Shown here: positions 40,223 through 53,300 of the stretch, one piece after another | How positions within the stretch are numbered: position 1 is the stretch's first letter | How the letters are laid out: each line of letters starts with the position of its first letter | From: Nemania diffusa | Taxonomy: Eukaryota; Ascomycota; Sordariomycetes; Xylariales; Xylariaceae | Reading direction: 5' to 3' | Assembly (NCBI GenBank): GCA_038501195.1 | Contig: JBBPUQ010000008.1 | Coordinates: 3,544,501-3,608,500, forward strand | Length of the DNA stretch: 64,000 nucleotides | Position numbers and translations under genes: made by a program | Notes under the pieces: generated by a model | What the model was told of the DNA's origin: nothing | What the model saw: the letters and a program-made list of their open reading frames with translations, nothing else | Databases searched by the model: none

Positions 40223-40480
40223 TAGTTATAATATAATAACTAATATAAGCTATATAATTATTTTAGTTATATATTACAATTTTTTCGTTTTTTTTTTTTT
40301 TTTTATAAAGTTTATTTATTATTAAAACTTATTGCTTTAAACAGTTTATATATTATTTATTTCTATTATTTTATATTAACTACTTTTTTTTTTTTTTTTT
40401 TTTTTTTTTATATTTAAATTTTTATATAATTAAATTATTTAATTAATAGTTTTAGTTTTTGTAGATATTAATATATAACA
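40223..40480 (+). repeat. 5' LTR of C
   Basis: A 258-bp LTR matching 55045-55290. It begins TAGTTATAATATAATA (TG in the other copy) and ends ATATATAACA. It contains T-runs at about 40290-40304 and 40386-40409 that differ in length between the two copies. TTTTGTAGATATTAATATAT near the end and TTTTTTCG are the least eroded spots. Confidence 0.85.
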
Positions 40481-40531
40481 ATTTAAATATTATTTATATA
40501 AAATATAAAAACTAGTTTTAAATATATTTTT

Positions 40532-40567
<36 letters not shown>

Positions 40568-41921
40568 ATAAACTTATAAAATTAATATTAATATAACAAT
40601 ATTATAATAAAAAGTATAAATATTAAATTCTAAATTTATAAAAAAGTTTATATTAAATTAAATAATTTAAAAAAATTGTTTTTTAAATTTAATAAAACTT
40701 TTTAAAACAAAGTTTAATATAATTTATTAATTAATTTTAATTTTTAAAATGTAAAAATTTATATTTATATTATAATAAATATTAAAAAAAAAACTTATTT
40801 AAAGCTTTTAATAAAATAGTTAATAAATTTTATAAATAATATAAAAAATTTAATTTTATTAATAAATAATATATAAACTTTATAAATAAATTTAAAAAAA
40901 ATGAATAAAAATTAATTATTAATTTTATTAATATATATATAAAAAATAACAATTTTATTTTTTTTTATTATAATATTATTAATAAAACTTAAATAAATAT
41001 TTTTTAATTTAATAAGTTAATAAATTATATTAGTTTTAAATAATTATTTAAAAAGTTTAAAGTTTTATAAATTAAATTTATGTTTTATTTATTTATATTT
41101 TGTATTATATATTAATAAATAAATAACTTTTATAAACTTTTATAAAAAAATAAAAATAAATTTAATAATTTAATTAAATAATATAACTTTTTTATTAATA
41201 AAAAATAAATTTTAATAATTATTAATTATTTAAAAATAAAAATATTAGCTATAAATTTTAATTGTTTTATATTTATTAATTAAATTATATTATTTTGTTT
41301 TTTTATAAAATTAATAAATTTAAAATTAAAAATGTTTTAGTTTTAAAACTAAGTTAATTAAACTAATTAATAAATAATAAATTTATTAATTAAAAGTTAT
41401 AAAATTAATATATTATTAAATTAAATTAAAAAAAAAAACTTATAAATTAATTAAAGTTTTAGTTTTTATTTTTATAATAACTTTAATAAAAATAATATAA
41501 AATTTAAAATATAATATTATATTATAAAAAATTAATTAATAATTAATAAAAACTAGTTTATTAATAATATTATTAAAATAATAAATATTAAATTTAATTT
41601 AAATAAAAAAATAATTAAATATTTATAGTTTTATTTAAATAATATATATTTTAAAGCTTTAATTTTATTATAAATATTATTTATATATTTATATAAATAT
41701 TATTATAATATTAATTTTTTTAATAAATTTAAAATAAAATTTAAAACTTTATATATAAAAAATAAATTTATTAAATATTTTTTTAATAAGTTTATTAAAT
41801 TTAAAAATAATTTTATTTATTTTATAAATAAAATTAAATTAATAAAAAATTAATAAAAAAATAGCTTTAAAAATTAGTTTAATATTTATATATTTAAAAC
41901 TAAATAAAATATTTAAGTTTT
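40481..41921 (+). mobile_element. C, 5' internal part
   Basis: Internal region of element C from the LTR to the insertion of A3. A 19-base A-run lies at 40546-40564. Frames are Lys/Asn/Phe/Ile-rich with TAA stops. By position this should be gag, but no motif proves it. It ends in GTTTT, the left target site of A3. Confidence 0.7.
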
Positions 41922-42147
41922 TAATATAAACAAATATAAAAGTTTTAAAAAATAAATTTTTTAAAACTATTTTGTATATATTTTTAGTACTAGTTTTATT
42001 TAAAACTACTTTACATTAATAAATTAAATAAATAAAAAAAGCTTTTAAGTTTTTTTTTTTGATTTAATTTTGCAGGTTTATTTTTTTTAATTTATATTAT
42101 ATTTTTACAGATTTAAATACAAATATTATTTATAATAAACTTTATTA
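41922..42147 (+). repeat. 5' LTR of A3
   Basis: A 226-bp LTR, aligned base for base with the intact copy at 2803-3028; differences are mainly C-to-T and G-to-A. TTTTGCAGG and TTTTTACAG are kept. Confidence 0.9.
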
Positions 42148-44097
42148 AATAATACAATAAGTTTTATAATTATACAATTTTATATTTTTAGTTCTTTTTT
42201 TTTACTAGTAAATTATATACTATTTATAATATATTATTTAAAGTATTTTGTTTAAATTAAATTTTTATTATTTAAACGTTTTAATTTTAATATATATATT
42301 ATAACAAAATTTTTTATTTTTTTAAGCAATATATATATTTTTAACGATATACTATTTTGTTTAAATTAAATTTTTATTATTTAAATGTAATATCGATCAA
42401 ATTTAATAAATTTTTTACTTTAAATAATTAATTATTATTAAAGTTTTTATAAATCGATATAAATTAATACAAAAATTTTTATATTATTTTTATATTTTTA
42501 TATTTTTATATACTAAAGCAACTATATTAATTTTTTTCAATTATATTTAGTTATAACTAACATTTACAGTATTTTTAACTAATAGTTTTTTAAATATTAG
42601 TTTATTTTATATTTAAATAATAACGATTGTATTAAAATTTTATTATATATAGTTAAATTTAGCTTTATTATTTTTTTTTTATTTTTTTTATATAATTTAA
42701 ATTATTATATATTTATTTTATTAATTAAATAATTTTATAAAATTTACTAATTTATATATATACATTTGTTTAATTAATAACTAATAATTAAATACTTTTA
42801 TAAAGTTTATATTATATTTTATACTTTTAAAAAATATTTTTGTTTTATTTTTCTGTTATATTAATACAATTTTTTAATTATTTTATTTATTTTGTTATAT
42901 TATTTTGCTATATTTTTGTTATATATATTAAATAAAAATACAAAAAAATATATTTATAAAAAAAAATAAAAGCTTTTTTATAATTAAAAAGTTTTATTTA
43001 TTTATTGCTATTAAAAATTTTATACTAAAATTAATTAAGTTTAATGTAATAAAACTTTTGTAACAGTTTAATTTTTAATTACAACTAAAGTTTTACAATA
43101 ATATTACTTTAATGTTTTAAAAATTTCAAAAGTTTTAGTTTTTATATATATAGCTATATATAAAACAAAAGTTATAAACTATAAATAATATATTATTTAA
43201 TTTTAAAACAAATAAAAATATAAATATTAAAATAAAAATAACACTTTAAAAATTTAGCAATAATTATTATATTTAAAAATATTTTTAAAACAAGTTTAAT
43301 AATTAAAAAAAAAAAAACTACAAAATAAATAAAACATTTAATGCAATATATAAATATATAGCAAACAAAAAAAATATTTTCGTTTTATAAAATATAATAA
43401 ATATAATAACAAATAATATATAAGTAATAATAATAAAATTTACAATTTAATAACAAATAATTGTAAATTTTATAAATATTATTATAACAATAATTAAACT
43501 AATTTTTAAAACATTAATACTAATTATAAATTATAATAGTTTTATTATTTGTTTTAACTATATTTATAATAGTTTTACTAGTTTATATATATTACTTATA
43601 TTTATATAGCTTTTATTTTTATTTATAAATAAGTTTTATAAAAAAATAAACTTTTTATTATAAAAAATATTTTAAAAAACTAAATATATTTTATTATTAG
43701 CTTTTATATTAAAAACAAATATAAAAAAGCTTGCAGTTATATAAACGTTAAAAAAGTACTTTTTTAAAGCTTTATTAATATTAGTAGCAAAATTTACTAA
43801 TTTAATAATAGCTACTATAAATATATTTATATAATATATATTTATAGCACTAAATAGTATATTTTTTTTAGTTATAGCTATTTTATTTATTTAGTTTAAT
43901 ATTAAACTACAGCTATTTATAAAAAAATTATTTAATAAACTATATAAAAATATTTTATATAATAGTTTATTATAATATTTTACTATATATTAATACTAGT
44001 TTTAATTTTTAGTTTATAGTTATAAACGCTAATAATACTAAATATTTAAGTTTTAATATTAGTTATTTAAAGCTTTTAGTTTTAAAAAAAATTTTAA

Positions 44098-44135
44098 TAA
44101 CAATAACAAAAACAACAATAACAATAATAATAATT
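44098..44135 (+). repeat. AAC/AAT repeat in the gag region of A3
   Basis: A run of AAC, AAT and AAA triplets, AACAATAACAAAAACAACAA and on. In the plus frame it gives an Asn-rich tract. Ancestrally it may have been a CAA/CAG or AAC repeat in Gag; the A1 counterpart (about 16738-16772) has lost most of its C. Confidence 0.55.
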
Positions 44136-47100
44136 TATTAAGCTATAACTTTAGCAATAGTAAAAACAATATATTATTTTTATTACTTATATAACTTTTT
44201 AGCTTTATAAAAAAAATACTAACTTTACAATTTAATAAATAAAATAATACTTTTAATTTTGTTAATATTACTTTTTAATACTAATATTATTTTAAATAAA
44301 TAAATATTAACTAGTTTAAATTTAACTACAAAAATTATAACAATATTAATGTAGTAACTAATAGTAATAAGCTGATTTTTATTAATATATACTGCTTTAT
44401 TAAACAACTTGATTTTTTTATAAAAGATTTAAAATCGGCTAAAAAAAATACTTGTTAAATTTTAGTTTTATAATAAACTTTTTTAGCTAAATTAGCAGTT
44501 TTATAATAAATTATTAAATTAACTATAAAAACTAAAATAAATTTTTAAATTTAAAAATTAAATATATTGTTAAAAAAATTAATTAATCGATTTTTAATAT
44601 AGTTTATAGTAGTAACTAAAAAGTTCAATTAAAATATTTTTACATTATAAAATATATTGTATAATAAAGTAGCAATAATATATTTTATTTAAAAAAAACT
44701 ACAATATACTAAAATAATAAAAACTTTTAATAAAAGCAACAATAATTAGTATAAAGTTATAATAGCTATTTATATATATATAAATTTAAATATTAAAAAT
44801 TATTTATACTTTTTTAAAAATAGTAATATATTAATAAAATATATATTATATATTACTAAAATAAAGCTTTTAATTATAGCAACAGCTGTTTAAAAGTTTT
44901 TTTTTTACTAATATAGTTGTTAAAAAAATAAATAAAATAATAAAAATTAAATATTTTTTTAGTTATAGTATAAAAATAATAAACTTTTATAAAAAAAAAA
45001 AAGCTTTAAGTATAAAAATAGTTGTAACAAACGCTAAAATAAATACTATATATTATTTATATATTTAGTTATATATATATATATATTATATATTATTTTT
45101 AAAAAAAAAAAAAAAAAAAAAAAAATCAAGTTTATATAATATAAAAAAAAAAAAAAGCTTTAGCTTTTTTATTAAATTTTTTATATTTAAACTTAAGCTT
45201 AAATAATAAAATATTTATTATAATTAATTATAGCATTATATATAAATATTATAATAAAACTTTTAATTTAATTAAAATATATAACTAATATATATAAAAA
45301 TATACTAAAAAAATCTTTAAATAAATTATATATATATTATTTATATATTTAGTTATATATATATATAAGCAGTATTATATATTATTTTTAACAAAAAATA
45401 GCTTATTTTGTTATTTAAAAATTTATATTAAGCAGCTAAACTTTTTGTTTATTTTAAACGTTGTTTTTTTTATATTTAATTATAACTTTAAAAATATAGC
45501 TAACTTAAAAAATAAACTTATTATTTTTAAGTTATAACAAATTTTTTTATAGTTTTATAAATTTAAAATAATATATTAAACTATTAGTAATATATTTTAA
45601 TATTTTATAGTTATTATTAAAAAAAAGCTTAACAAAAACAATTATATAATTTATTTAAATATAAAAATAAACTATATTTTTATTACTAAAAAATTATTTA
45701 ATTAATTTAAATATACTGTTAAAATAAAAAATAGCAAATTTAAAAACATAAACAAAAAAAAATATATTATATAAAATAAACTAAGTTTAAGTTTTATTTA
45801 TTAAAATATAATAAGTATAAGTTTTTAAAACTAATAAAATTTAAAAAGTCAAATTAAATATTAAATTATAATATTAAATTAACTTTATTATTTAAAAATA
45901 AATTTTTAAACTTTTATAAAACTAAAATTAACTATTATATTAATATAATAATTTTTATTAATATATTTAACTTTAAAATCTTTTTTTAAATATATTTATA
46001 AATATATTTATATATATAAAAAGTTATTTTAATATAAAAAATATTATTTATATTAAATTTATTAATATAAATATTTACAATTTATAAACTTTTGCTATTA
46101 AATAAAAACTTTATATTTAAACTAATTTAAAAAAATAGTATAGCAGTATTAATTAGTTTTACTATATTTAAATTAATAGTATTTATTAATTTATTATTAA
46201 AAATTAAAACTATTTTTAAAAAAACATAAGTTAATATAATTTAAAAACAATAATATATAAGCAAAAATATTAAAAATATATAAAAAAAATGCTTTAAAGC
46301 TATAATAATAACTATAAAATTAGCAGTAGCTAAAATTGCTATATTTTAAACATTTATTAATTAAAAACTAATTTTAGCTATAACTAATATAAAAAATATA
46401 AATATAAATGCTACTAAAATAAATATTTATATTTTTAATAATTTCAAACTATTTAATATTTATTATATAAACTAGTTATTAATTATAATTTCTACTGTTG
46501 TAGTTATTATATCAAATATATATTTAACTAATTTTAATATTATAATTAACTTTAATATTATATTAAATATTAAAAATATATTAACGCTAATTAATATATT
46601 AAAATAATATAAGATTTTTTTTATAAATTTTATTAGCGATATAGTTTATAATATAGTATAAATTGCTATAAATAAATAACTATTAAATATATTTTTTTTA
46701 CTAAAAAAAGCTGATATAAAAAAACTTAAGCTTAAAATTTTAAAAATAATTTTTATTTTAAAAATTAAAAAGTTTTTTAAAAAAAAAAAAATCAAAGTTT
46801 TAAATAAACAATTTATTTATATAAGTAATAATATTATAGCTAAAAAAATTTTGCAGCTATTAAAAAATATACTTAAAATTTAAAAAAATTAAAATATTAT
46901 TAATATTTTAAAAAAAAACTAAATATAAATTTTATTAATAAATAATTAATAAAATATAAAGCTAAATTTGTATATATATTTTTTTAATATTTAAAATCAA
47001 AAAGCAATAAATATTATTTTTAATTAACTTTATAAATAAAATTATATAAAATAAATAAATAAACTATTTTTTTTTACTTATTTTATTTTTATAATTTAAA

Positions 47101-47349
47101 TATAAAAAAAAAAAAAGCTTATTTTTATTTAGTTATTAATTTATAAACTTTAAACAAAGTTACAATATTTAATAATTACTTTTTGTTATTATAGTTTAAA
47201 ATTATTTTATTAATTTAAAATAAAAAATATATTATAATAATTAATACTATATTGTTTTTTTATTAATTTAAAGTTTATTTAAAATATTGTAATAAATTTA
47301 TTATAGTTAGTTTTAAAAAATTAAAACAGTTTATTATAACTTTAATAAA

Positions 47350-47530
47350 TTTTTAAAATTTTTTTGCTTATATTTAAAAATTTATAAACAAATTATTACA
47401 ACTATATTAAAACTTTTATTATATTTTTATTAATAATATTGTAATTTTTTTAACTATTAAAACTAAATATTTGCAACATTTATAAAATATATTTATACTA
47501 TTTTAAAAAAAAAAGATTTTATTATTATTT
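47350..47530 (+). pseudogene. Reverse transcriptase remnant of A3
   Basis: The plus frame contains IFINNIVIFF at about 47423-47452, equivalent to the [YF]xDDIVIFS block of gypsy reverse transcriptase with both Asp codons (GAT) now AAT. After it the codon pattern fits the stretch following this block in the family, ending in a Lys-rich segment near 47508. Stops are TAA only. The same block is found inverted in A2. Confidence 0.7.
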
Positions 47531-48493
47531 AAAAAATTATTTATTGTATATTTTTTTATAAAATTTTTAAATTTTTAAATAAATATTTTTAATATATTTA
47601 TAACTAAAAAAAAACTAGCTGTTTTTTAAAACTTTAAATTTTTAAACTAACTAAAAGTTTTAAAGTAGTATTTAAATAATAGTAAATTTTTATATATTTT
47701 ATTTTTTTATTATATTTAATATATAAAGTTATTACAAAAAAAAAAAACTAAACTATTAAACTAAAAATATTAAATAAACAAAATTATAAATAATAATTTT
47801 AATAAATATTAAATATATTATAAATCGATATTTTTTAAACTTATAAAAACAAAGTTAAAATTTTTTAAAGTAATATAAACATTAATTTATAATAATATAA
47901 TATTATATTATTACAATTTAGCTAAAATTTTGTTTATATAAATAAATATTTTTTTTAAATAAAAGTTTAATATAATAATATTTTATTTAAAAAATAAATA
48001 TATATAAAAGTTTAGTTTAGTTATATTTAATACTTAAATATTTCTAGTTATATTTTTTAATTGCTTTATATTTTAACTAAAAATATACTATAGTTTTTCG
48101 AAAATAAAAATAGCTTATATTATATAAGTATATAAATATTTAAAAACTATAATAAAAATATTATATAATTTAGTAATTATATTTATAAATTACTATTTTA
48201 TTAAAAATATTTTAAACTAAATTAATTTAAATATAAATTTAATAAATTATATTAACAAATATTTAATAAATATATCGATTTATTTATTACAATATAAATT
48301 ATAAATATATTATTTACTTAAATATTTTAACTTTATTTTTAATATATTAAATTAGCTATAAAATTTTATTAATTTAATAAATATTAAAAATAAAATTTAA
48401 CGATTTATTAAAAATTTAATTTTTAATTAAATATAACTTATAATATTTAAAACAATTATAAACAAAAAAATTAAGTTTAAATTTATAGCTAAT

Positions 48494-48760
48494 TATAACA
48501 AAGATTTTAAATACTATAAAATTTTAAAAGCTATTTATAAAAACAACAAAAACATTGTAAATTTTTTATATTTTAGCTATTTATTTGCTATAATTAACAA
48601 ATTGTTATATAATATAAATTATAAAAAAAAATATAAACTATATATTTTTAAAAAACAAATTAATAAATTTTTAAATATAATATATAATAATAAATATTAT
48701 TTTAAATATAAATATATAATAATAAAGCTTAAACTATATATAATTATATTTAAAACAAAG
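48494..48760 (+). pseudogene. Integrase-side fragment of A3 pol, 89 codons still open
   Basis: An open frame of 89 codons without any stop and without ATG, ended by a TAA that continues into further coding-like sequence to about 48960. It is rich in Lys, Tyr, Ile and Asn. The pattern near its end (Tyr-Asn-Asn-Lys-Tyr-Tyr-Phe, then a Leu/Lys/Tyr segment and spaced former Cys sites now Tyr) fits the HHCC zinc-binding N-terminus of a gypsy integrase, whose His and Cys codons become Tyr under C-to-T and G-to-A change. This is inferred from pattern and position, not proven. Confidence 0.45.
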
Positions 48761-50111
48761 TAAATTTAAATATATTTAAAGTTTTATAATAAATATAAAA
48801 TATATAATATAAATAAAAAAAAACTTTTAAAAAATTATTAACTTATTTAATTAAAAAATATAAAACTAATAAAAACTATTGTTATAAATTTTATTATAAA
48901 ACTATTTAAAGTTTTAGCAATTGCTACTTTATAACATTTAAATAAATTTTCGAACTATAATATATTAATATTTATAATATATATTATATTTAAATATATA
49001 CTTTTTATTTTTAAATATAAAATATATATAACTATATATTAAGTTATAATATTAACTAAGCAACTTTTATTAGCTAATTAAAAAGTGTTTAATAGTATTA
49101 TTTTTAACTATAACTAAAAATTTATGTTGTAGTTTTAAAAAAAATTATAAAAAAGTTTTAAAGCAAAATTATTTATAACTATAATATACTATTTTTAAAA
49201 CAACAGCTTATTAAAAAAAAAAAACTAAACTATAAAAATAGCTATTTAACATTATATGTTTATATATTTTAAAAAAAACTAAATAAATATACTATTTGTA
49301 TTATAATAAAATTTAAATAATATATATTTTGATTTAATTAAATTGTTTATATATAAACAGTTATTTAGTTTTTAATTTTTAAAACTAAACAATATTTTAA
49401 CTTAAATAAATTAAAAAAACAATATAACTAAAAATATTTGTTTTATAAAATAGCATTTTTATAAAAATATAAAACTAGTTATAAATTTTGTAGCAATATA
49501 AACAAAATAATATTATAATAACAAGTATAAATTAATAAAATTTAAAATTAATAATAAAATTTATTTAAAGCTTTATAATAGTTACTATTTATTTAATAAA
49601 TTTTTTAAAAAATATTTATAGCAGTAAACTAAACTATAAAAAATTAAACAAAAAGTTAGTTAATTAATATATAAATTAAATCTTTTAAAAACTTTTAATA
49701 TATATTTAGTTATTTTTATTATATATTTGTTACTTAATATAAAAAAAAAAAATTTGTTTTATTATAAAGTTTTTATATTAAAATTTATTTATAACAAATA
49801 AAATTTTAACAAAAAAAGTAATTTATTTAAAATTAAAATTATTTTAAAAAGTTAAATAAATAGATTTAAAAATAAGTTTAACTATTTAATTAAATAAAAA
49901 AGCTATAAATATAAAAATAACTAATAATAATTAAAGTAGCAATTTTATAATATTAAAGCATTAATTAAAAAGTATTAAACTTAAAAAAAAAAATGTTTAA
50001 TTTTTTAAATTAAAAAAGCTTAAAAAATTTAAAAACATTTAAAAAAATAAAATTAACAAATATTATATATAGTTATTAAAAATAACAATTTTTTTTTTAT
50101 ATAATAATATT

Positions 50112-50337
50112 TAATATAAATAAATATAAAAGTTTTAAAAAATAAATCTTTTAAAACTATTTTATATATATTTTTAATATTAGTTTTATTTAAAATTATT
50201 TTATATCAGTAAATTAAATAAATAAAAAAAGCTTTTAAGTCTTTTTTTTTAACTTGATTTTATAGATTTATTTTTTTTAATTTATATTATATTTTTATAA
50301 ATTCAAATATAAACACTATTTATAATAAACCTTATTA
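50112..50337 (+). repeat. 3' LTR of A3
   Basis: A 226-bp copy of the A LTR followed by ATTTT. It has AAACACTA and AAACCTTATTA preserved where the 5' LTR of A3 has lost C, so the two LTRs were hit at different sites. Confidence 0.9.
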
Positions 50338-53300
50338 ATTTTATATTTAATATTATATATAAATTATATATTTTTAATATAAAAAATAAAAAATATAATA
50401 TTTTATAAAAAAATAAAAAAAACAATTATTATATTTTAAAATAAAATTATAATTATAAATATAAATAAAAAACTTTATAATTATAACTATTTAAATATAT
50501 AATTTATATTTTAAATATAAATATAAAAAAAAAATATATAAATTATTAATAAAAAAAAATGTTTTAATTATAAATAAATTAAATATTTTTTTTATAAATA
50601 TTTTAAAAAAACAATTAATATTAATAAAAAAGTTTAGTTTAATATTATTATAAATTAATATTTTTTTAATAATTTAAATAAATAAAAAGTTAAAAAAAAT
50701 AATATATTTAAATAAAATATTATATAAATAAAAAATTAATTTTTAAAAAAATAACTTTTTTTTTAAAAAAAATATTTTTAAAACTTATTAATAAATTAAA
50801 TATTATAAATAAATATTTAAAAAAAAAGCTTTTTTTATATATTTATATTATAAATTATAATAAATTATTATTAATTTTTAAAAATATTTTTAAAAATATA
50901 AAAATAAATATATATATATATATAAATATTATTTTTATTAAATAAATTATATAATATTTAAATTTATTTTTAATTTAATTTATATTTTAAAATATAATAA
51001 AATATAATAAATAAAATAAATAAAAAATTAATTAAATTTTTAAAATTATTATAAAAATAAAAAAATATATATTTTAAAAAATATTTTTATATATTATGAA
51101 TATATAAAATAATTTTATTTTAAAAAAATTATAATTTTAAATATATAATATTATTTTTAATTATTAAAAAAATTAAATTTTAAATTTATATATTTTATTT
51201 ATTAATTATAATATAAAATATATTATTAATATAAATTAAATTAATATATAGTTTTAATATTTTAATTATAATTAAAATATAATATAAAAAAATATAAGTT
51301 TTAAAAAAAAAAATTAAAATTAATAATATAAAGTTTAAATCTTTTATATAAATTTTAAAACAAAAAAAATTTTAAAAAAAATAAACTATATTTTTAAAAA
51401 AAAGCTATAAAAAAAAAAGTTTTTTTATATAAAAAAAAACTTATTAAAAAAAAAAACAAAAATATAAATTAATTAAAAAAATTAATTTTAATATATTAAA
51501 AAAATAAAAAATTAATATTTAAAATTTATATTATATATAAAAAAATAAAATTAAATAATATAAAAAATAATTAAATATTAATATAATTAATATAAATATT
51601 ATAACTTTTTAATTTTTAATAAAATAAAATAAATTAATTAAAATTATTTATATTATTAATATTTATAAAATTAATAAAATTATTATTAATAAAAAAATTA
51701 AAAAAAATTGTATAAAAAAAAAATAATAAATTATAATAAAAAGTTTTTAAATTTATTTTTAATAAATATTATAATTTATTTTAAATATTTAATAAAATAA
51801 ATTTTAATATTTTATTTTTATATTATTTATAAATAAACTATTATATTAAATTTATAAATAATTAAAAATTAAAAAATTTAAAAAATTTATTTATATATAA
51901 AATATTTATAAATAAATTAAAAATTATAAAAAAAAATTTAATAAATAATTTATAAAAAAAATTTAATAAATTAAATAATATTTTATTTATATTTTTTATT
52001 TTATTTATAAATAAATTATATAATAAATTATAATTTTATATTAATTATTAAAAATTTAATATTTTAATAAAAAAAAATTATTATTTATTATTATTAATTA
52101 AACAAATATTATTTTAAATTTTTTAAATAAAAACTTATATAAAAATTAATATAAAATAAATATTTTATTAAATTTATATAAATTTAAAAAAAAAATTTAA
52201 TTATTTTTTATATTTATTATAAAATTTATTAATATAAAATATTATTTATAAAATTTATTAATAAATTTTTTATATTTTAAAAATATATAAATAATATTTT
52301 ATTTAATTATTTAAATAATTTTTATATTATTTAAATAAATAATATTTTTATTTATTTTAATAATTTAATTAAATATAAAAAATATTATAATAATTAAAAA
52401 ATATTAATTTATAAATTAATTTAAAAATATAAAAGTTTTATAAAATTAAAATTAAATTTTTAAATTATGTTATTAATATAAAAAAAATATAAACAAATTT
52501 TAATAAAATTAAAATAATATATAAATAAAAGTTTTTTATTATTATTAAAAATATATAATATTTTTTAAACTTTTATAATTTTTATTAAAAATTTATAAAA
52601 AATGATAATAAAATAATTAAATTATTAAATTAATTAATAAAAAAAACTATTTTTTTTATATAACTTTTTTAATATAAAAAAACTTTTAAATTTTTTAAAA
52701 AAAATTTCATTATATTTTTTATTTTAAATTATTATAATTATAATTTATTTAATAAAATAATTATAAAAATAATATTTTAATTTTATAAAAAAAAATAATA
52801 TTTAATAATTTATTATTTTAAATTTTTATATAATATAAAATTAAATTATAATATTTATAATAAAAAATTATTAATAATAATATTATTATTAATTTTAAAA
52901 AAATTAAAATTAAAATTAATAAATAATTAATAAAAAAAATTATTTTTTATTATTATAAATTATAAAATATTAAAATATTTTAATTAAAAATAATATTTTA
53001 ATTTATAATAAATTAATTAAATAATATTTTTTTTAAAATATAATTTTATAATTATTTATAATTTAATTAAAATAAATAATATTATAAATGTTTTATTTTA
53101 TAAATATAAAAATTTAATTATTTAAAAAAATAAAAAAAATATATAATAATATTTAATTATATTTATATTTTTTAATAAAAAATATTTAAAATAAATAATA
53201 AATAATATAATTATTATTATTATTATAATTTAAAACAATTTAAAAAAAAATTTAAAATAATTAATAAATTATTAATTTATTAATTATATTGTTAAATAAA

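Larger units (their letters stand above)
41922..50337 (+). mobile_element. A3, complete RIP-eroded Ty3/gypsy element inside C
   Basis: A complete family A element of 8,416 bp with direct 226-bp LTRs (41922-42147, 50112-50337). Flanks are GTTTT and ATTTT, a 5-bp target duplication differing by one G/A. Plus is the sense strand. Order: gag region with an Asn-rich tract (44098-44135), RT around 47350-47530, a region resembling the integrase zinc-binding domain at 48494-48960, and the 3' LTR. It is the least eroded A body. Low-complexity spots: an A-run at about 45101-45125 and a roughly 60-bp AT repeat present twice (about 45048 and 45331). A frame of 60 codons on the minus strand at 44225-44407 is a chance frame, since the coding sense here is plus. 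Confidence 0.9.

Noticed and set aside
40382..40564. Poly-T (about 40386-40409) and poly-A (40546-40564) runs as terminators or LINE tails
   Set aside because: The T-run is inside the C LTR and recurs in its partner at 55200-55217. The A-run is inside C and has no element end next to it.
44225..44407. A 60-codon frame on the minus strand
   Set aside because: It lies antisense inside element A3, whose coding strand is plus, and has low-complexity composition. A chance frame.
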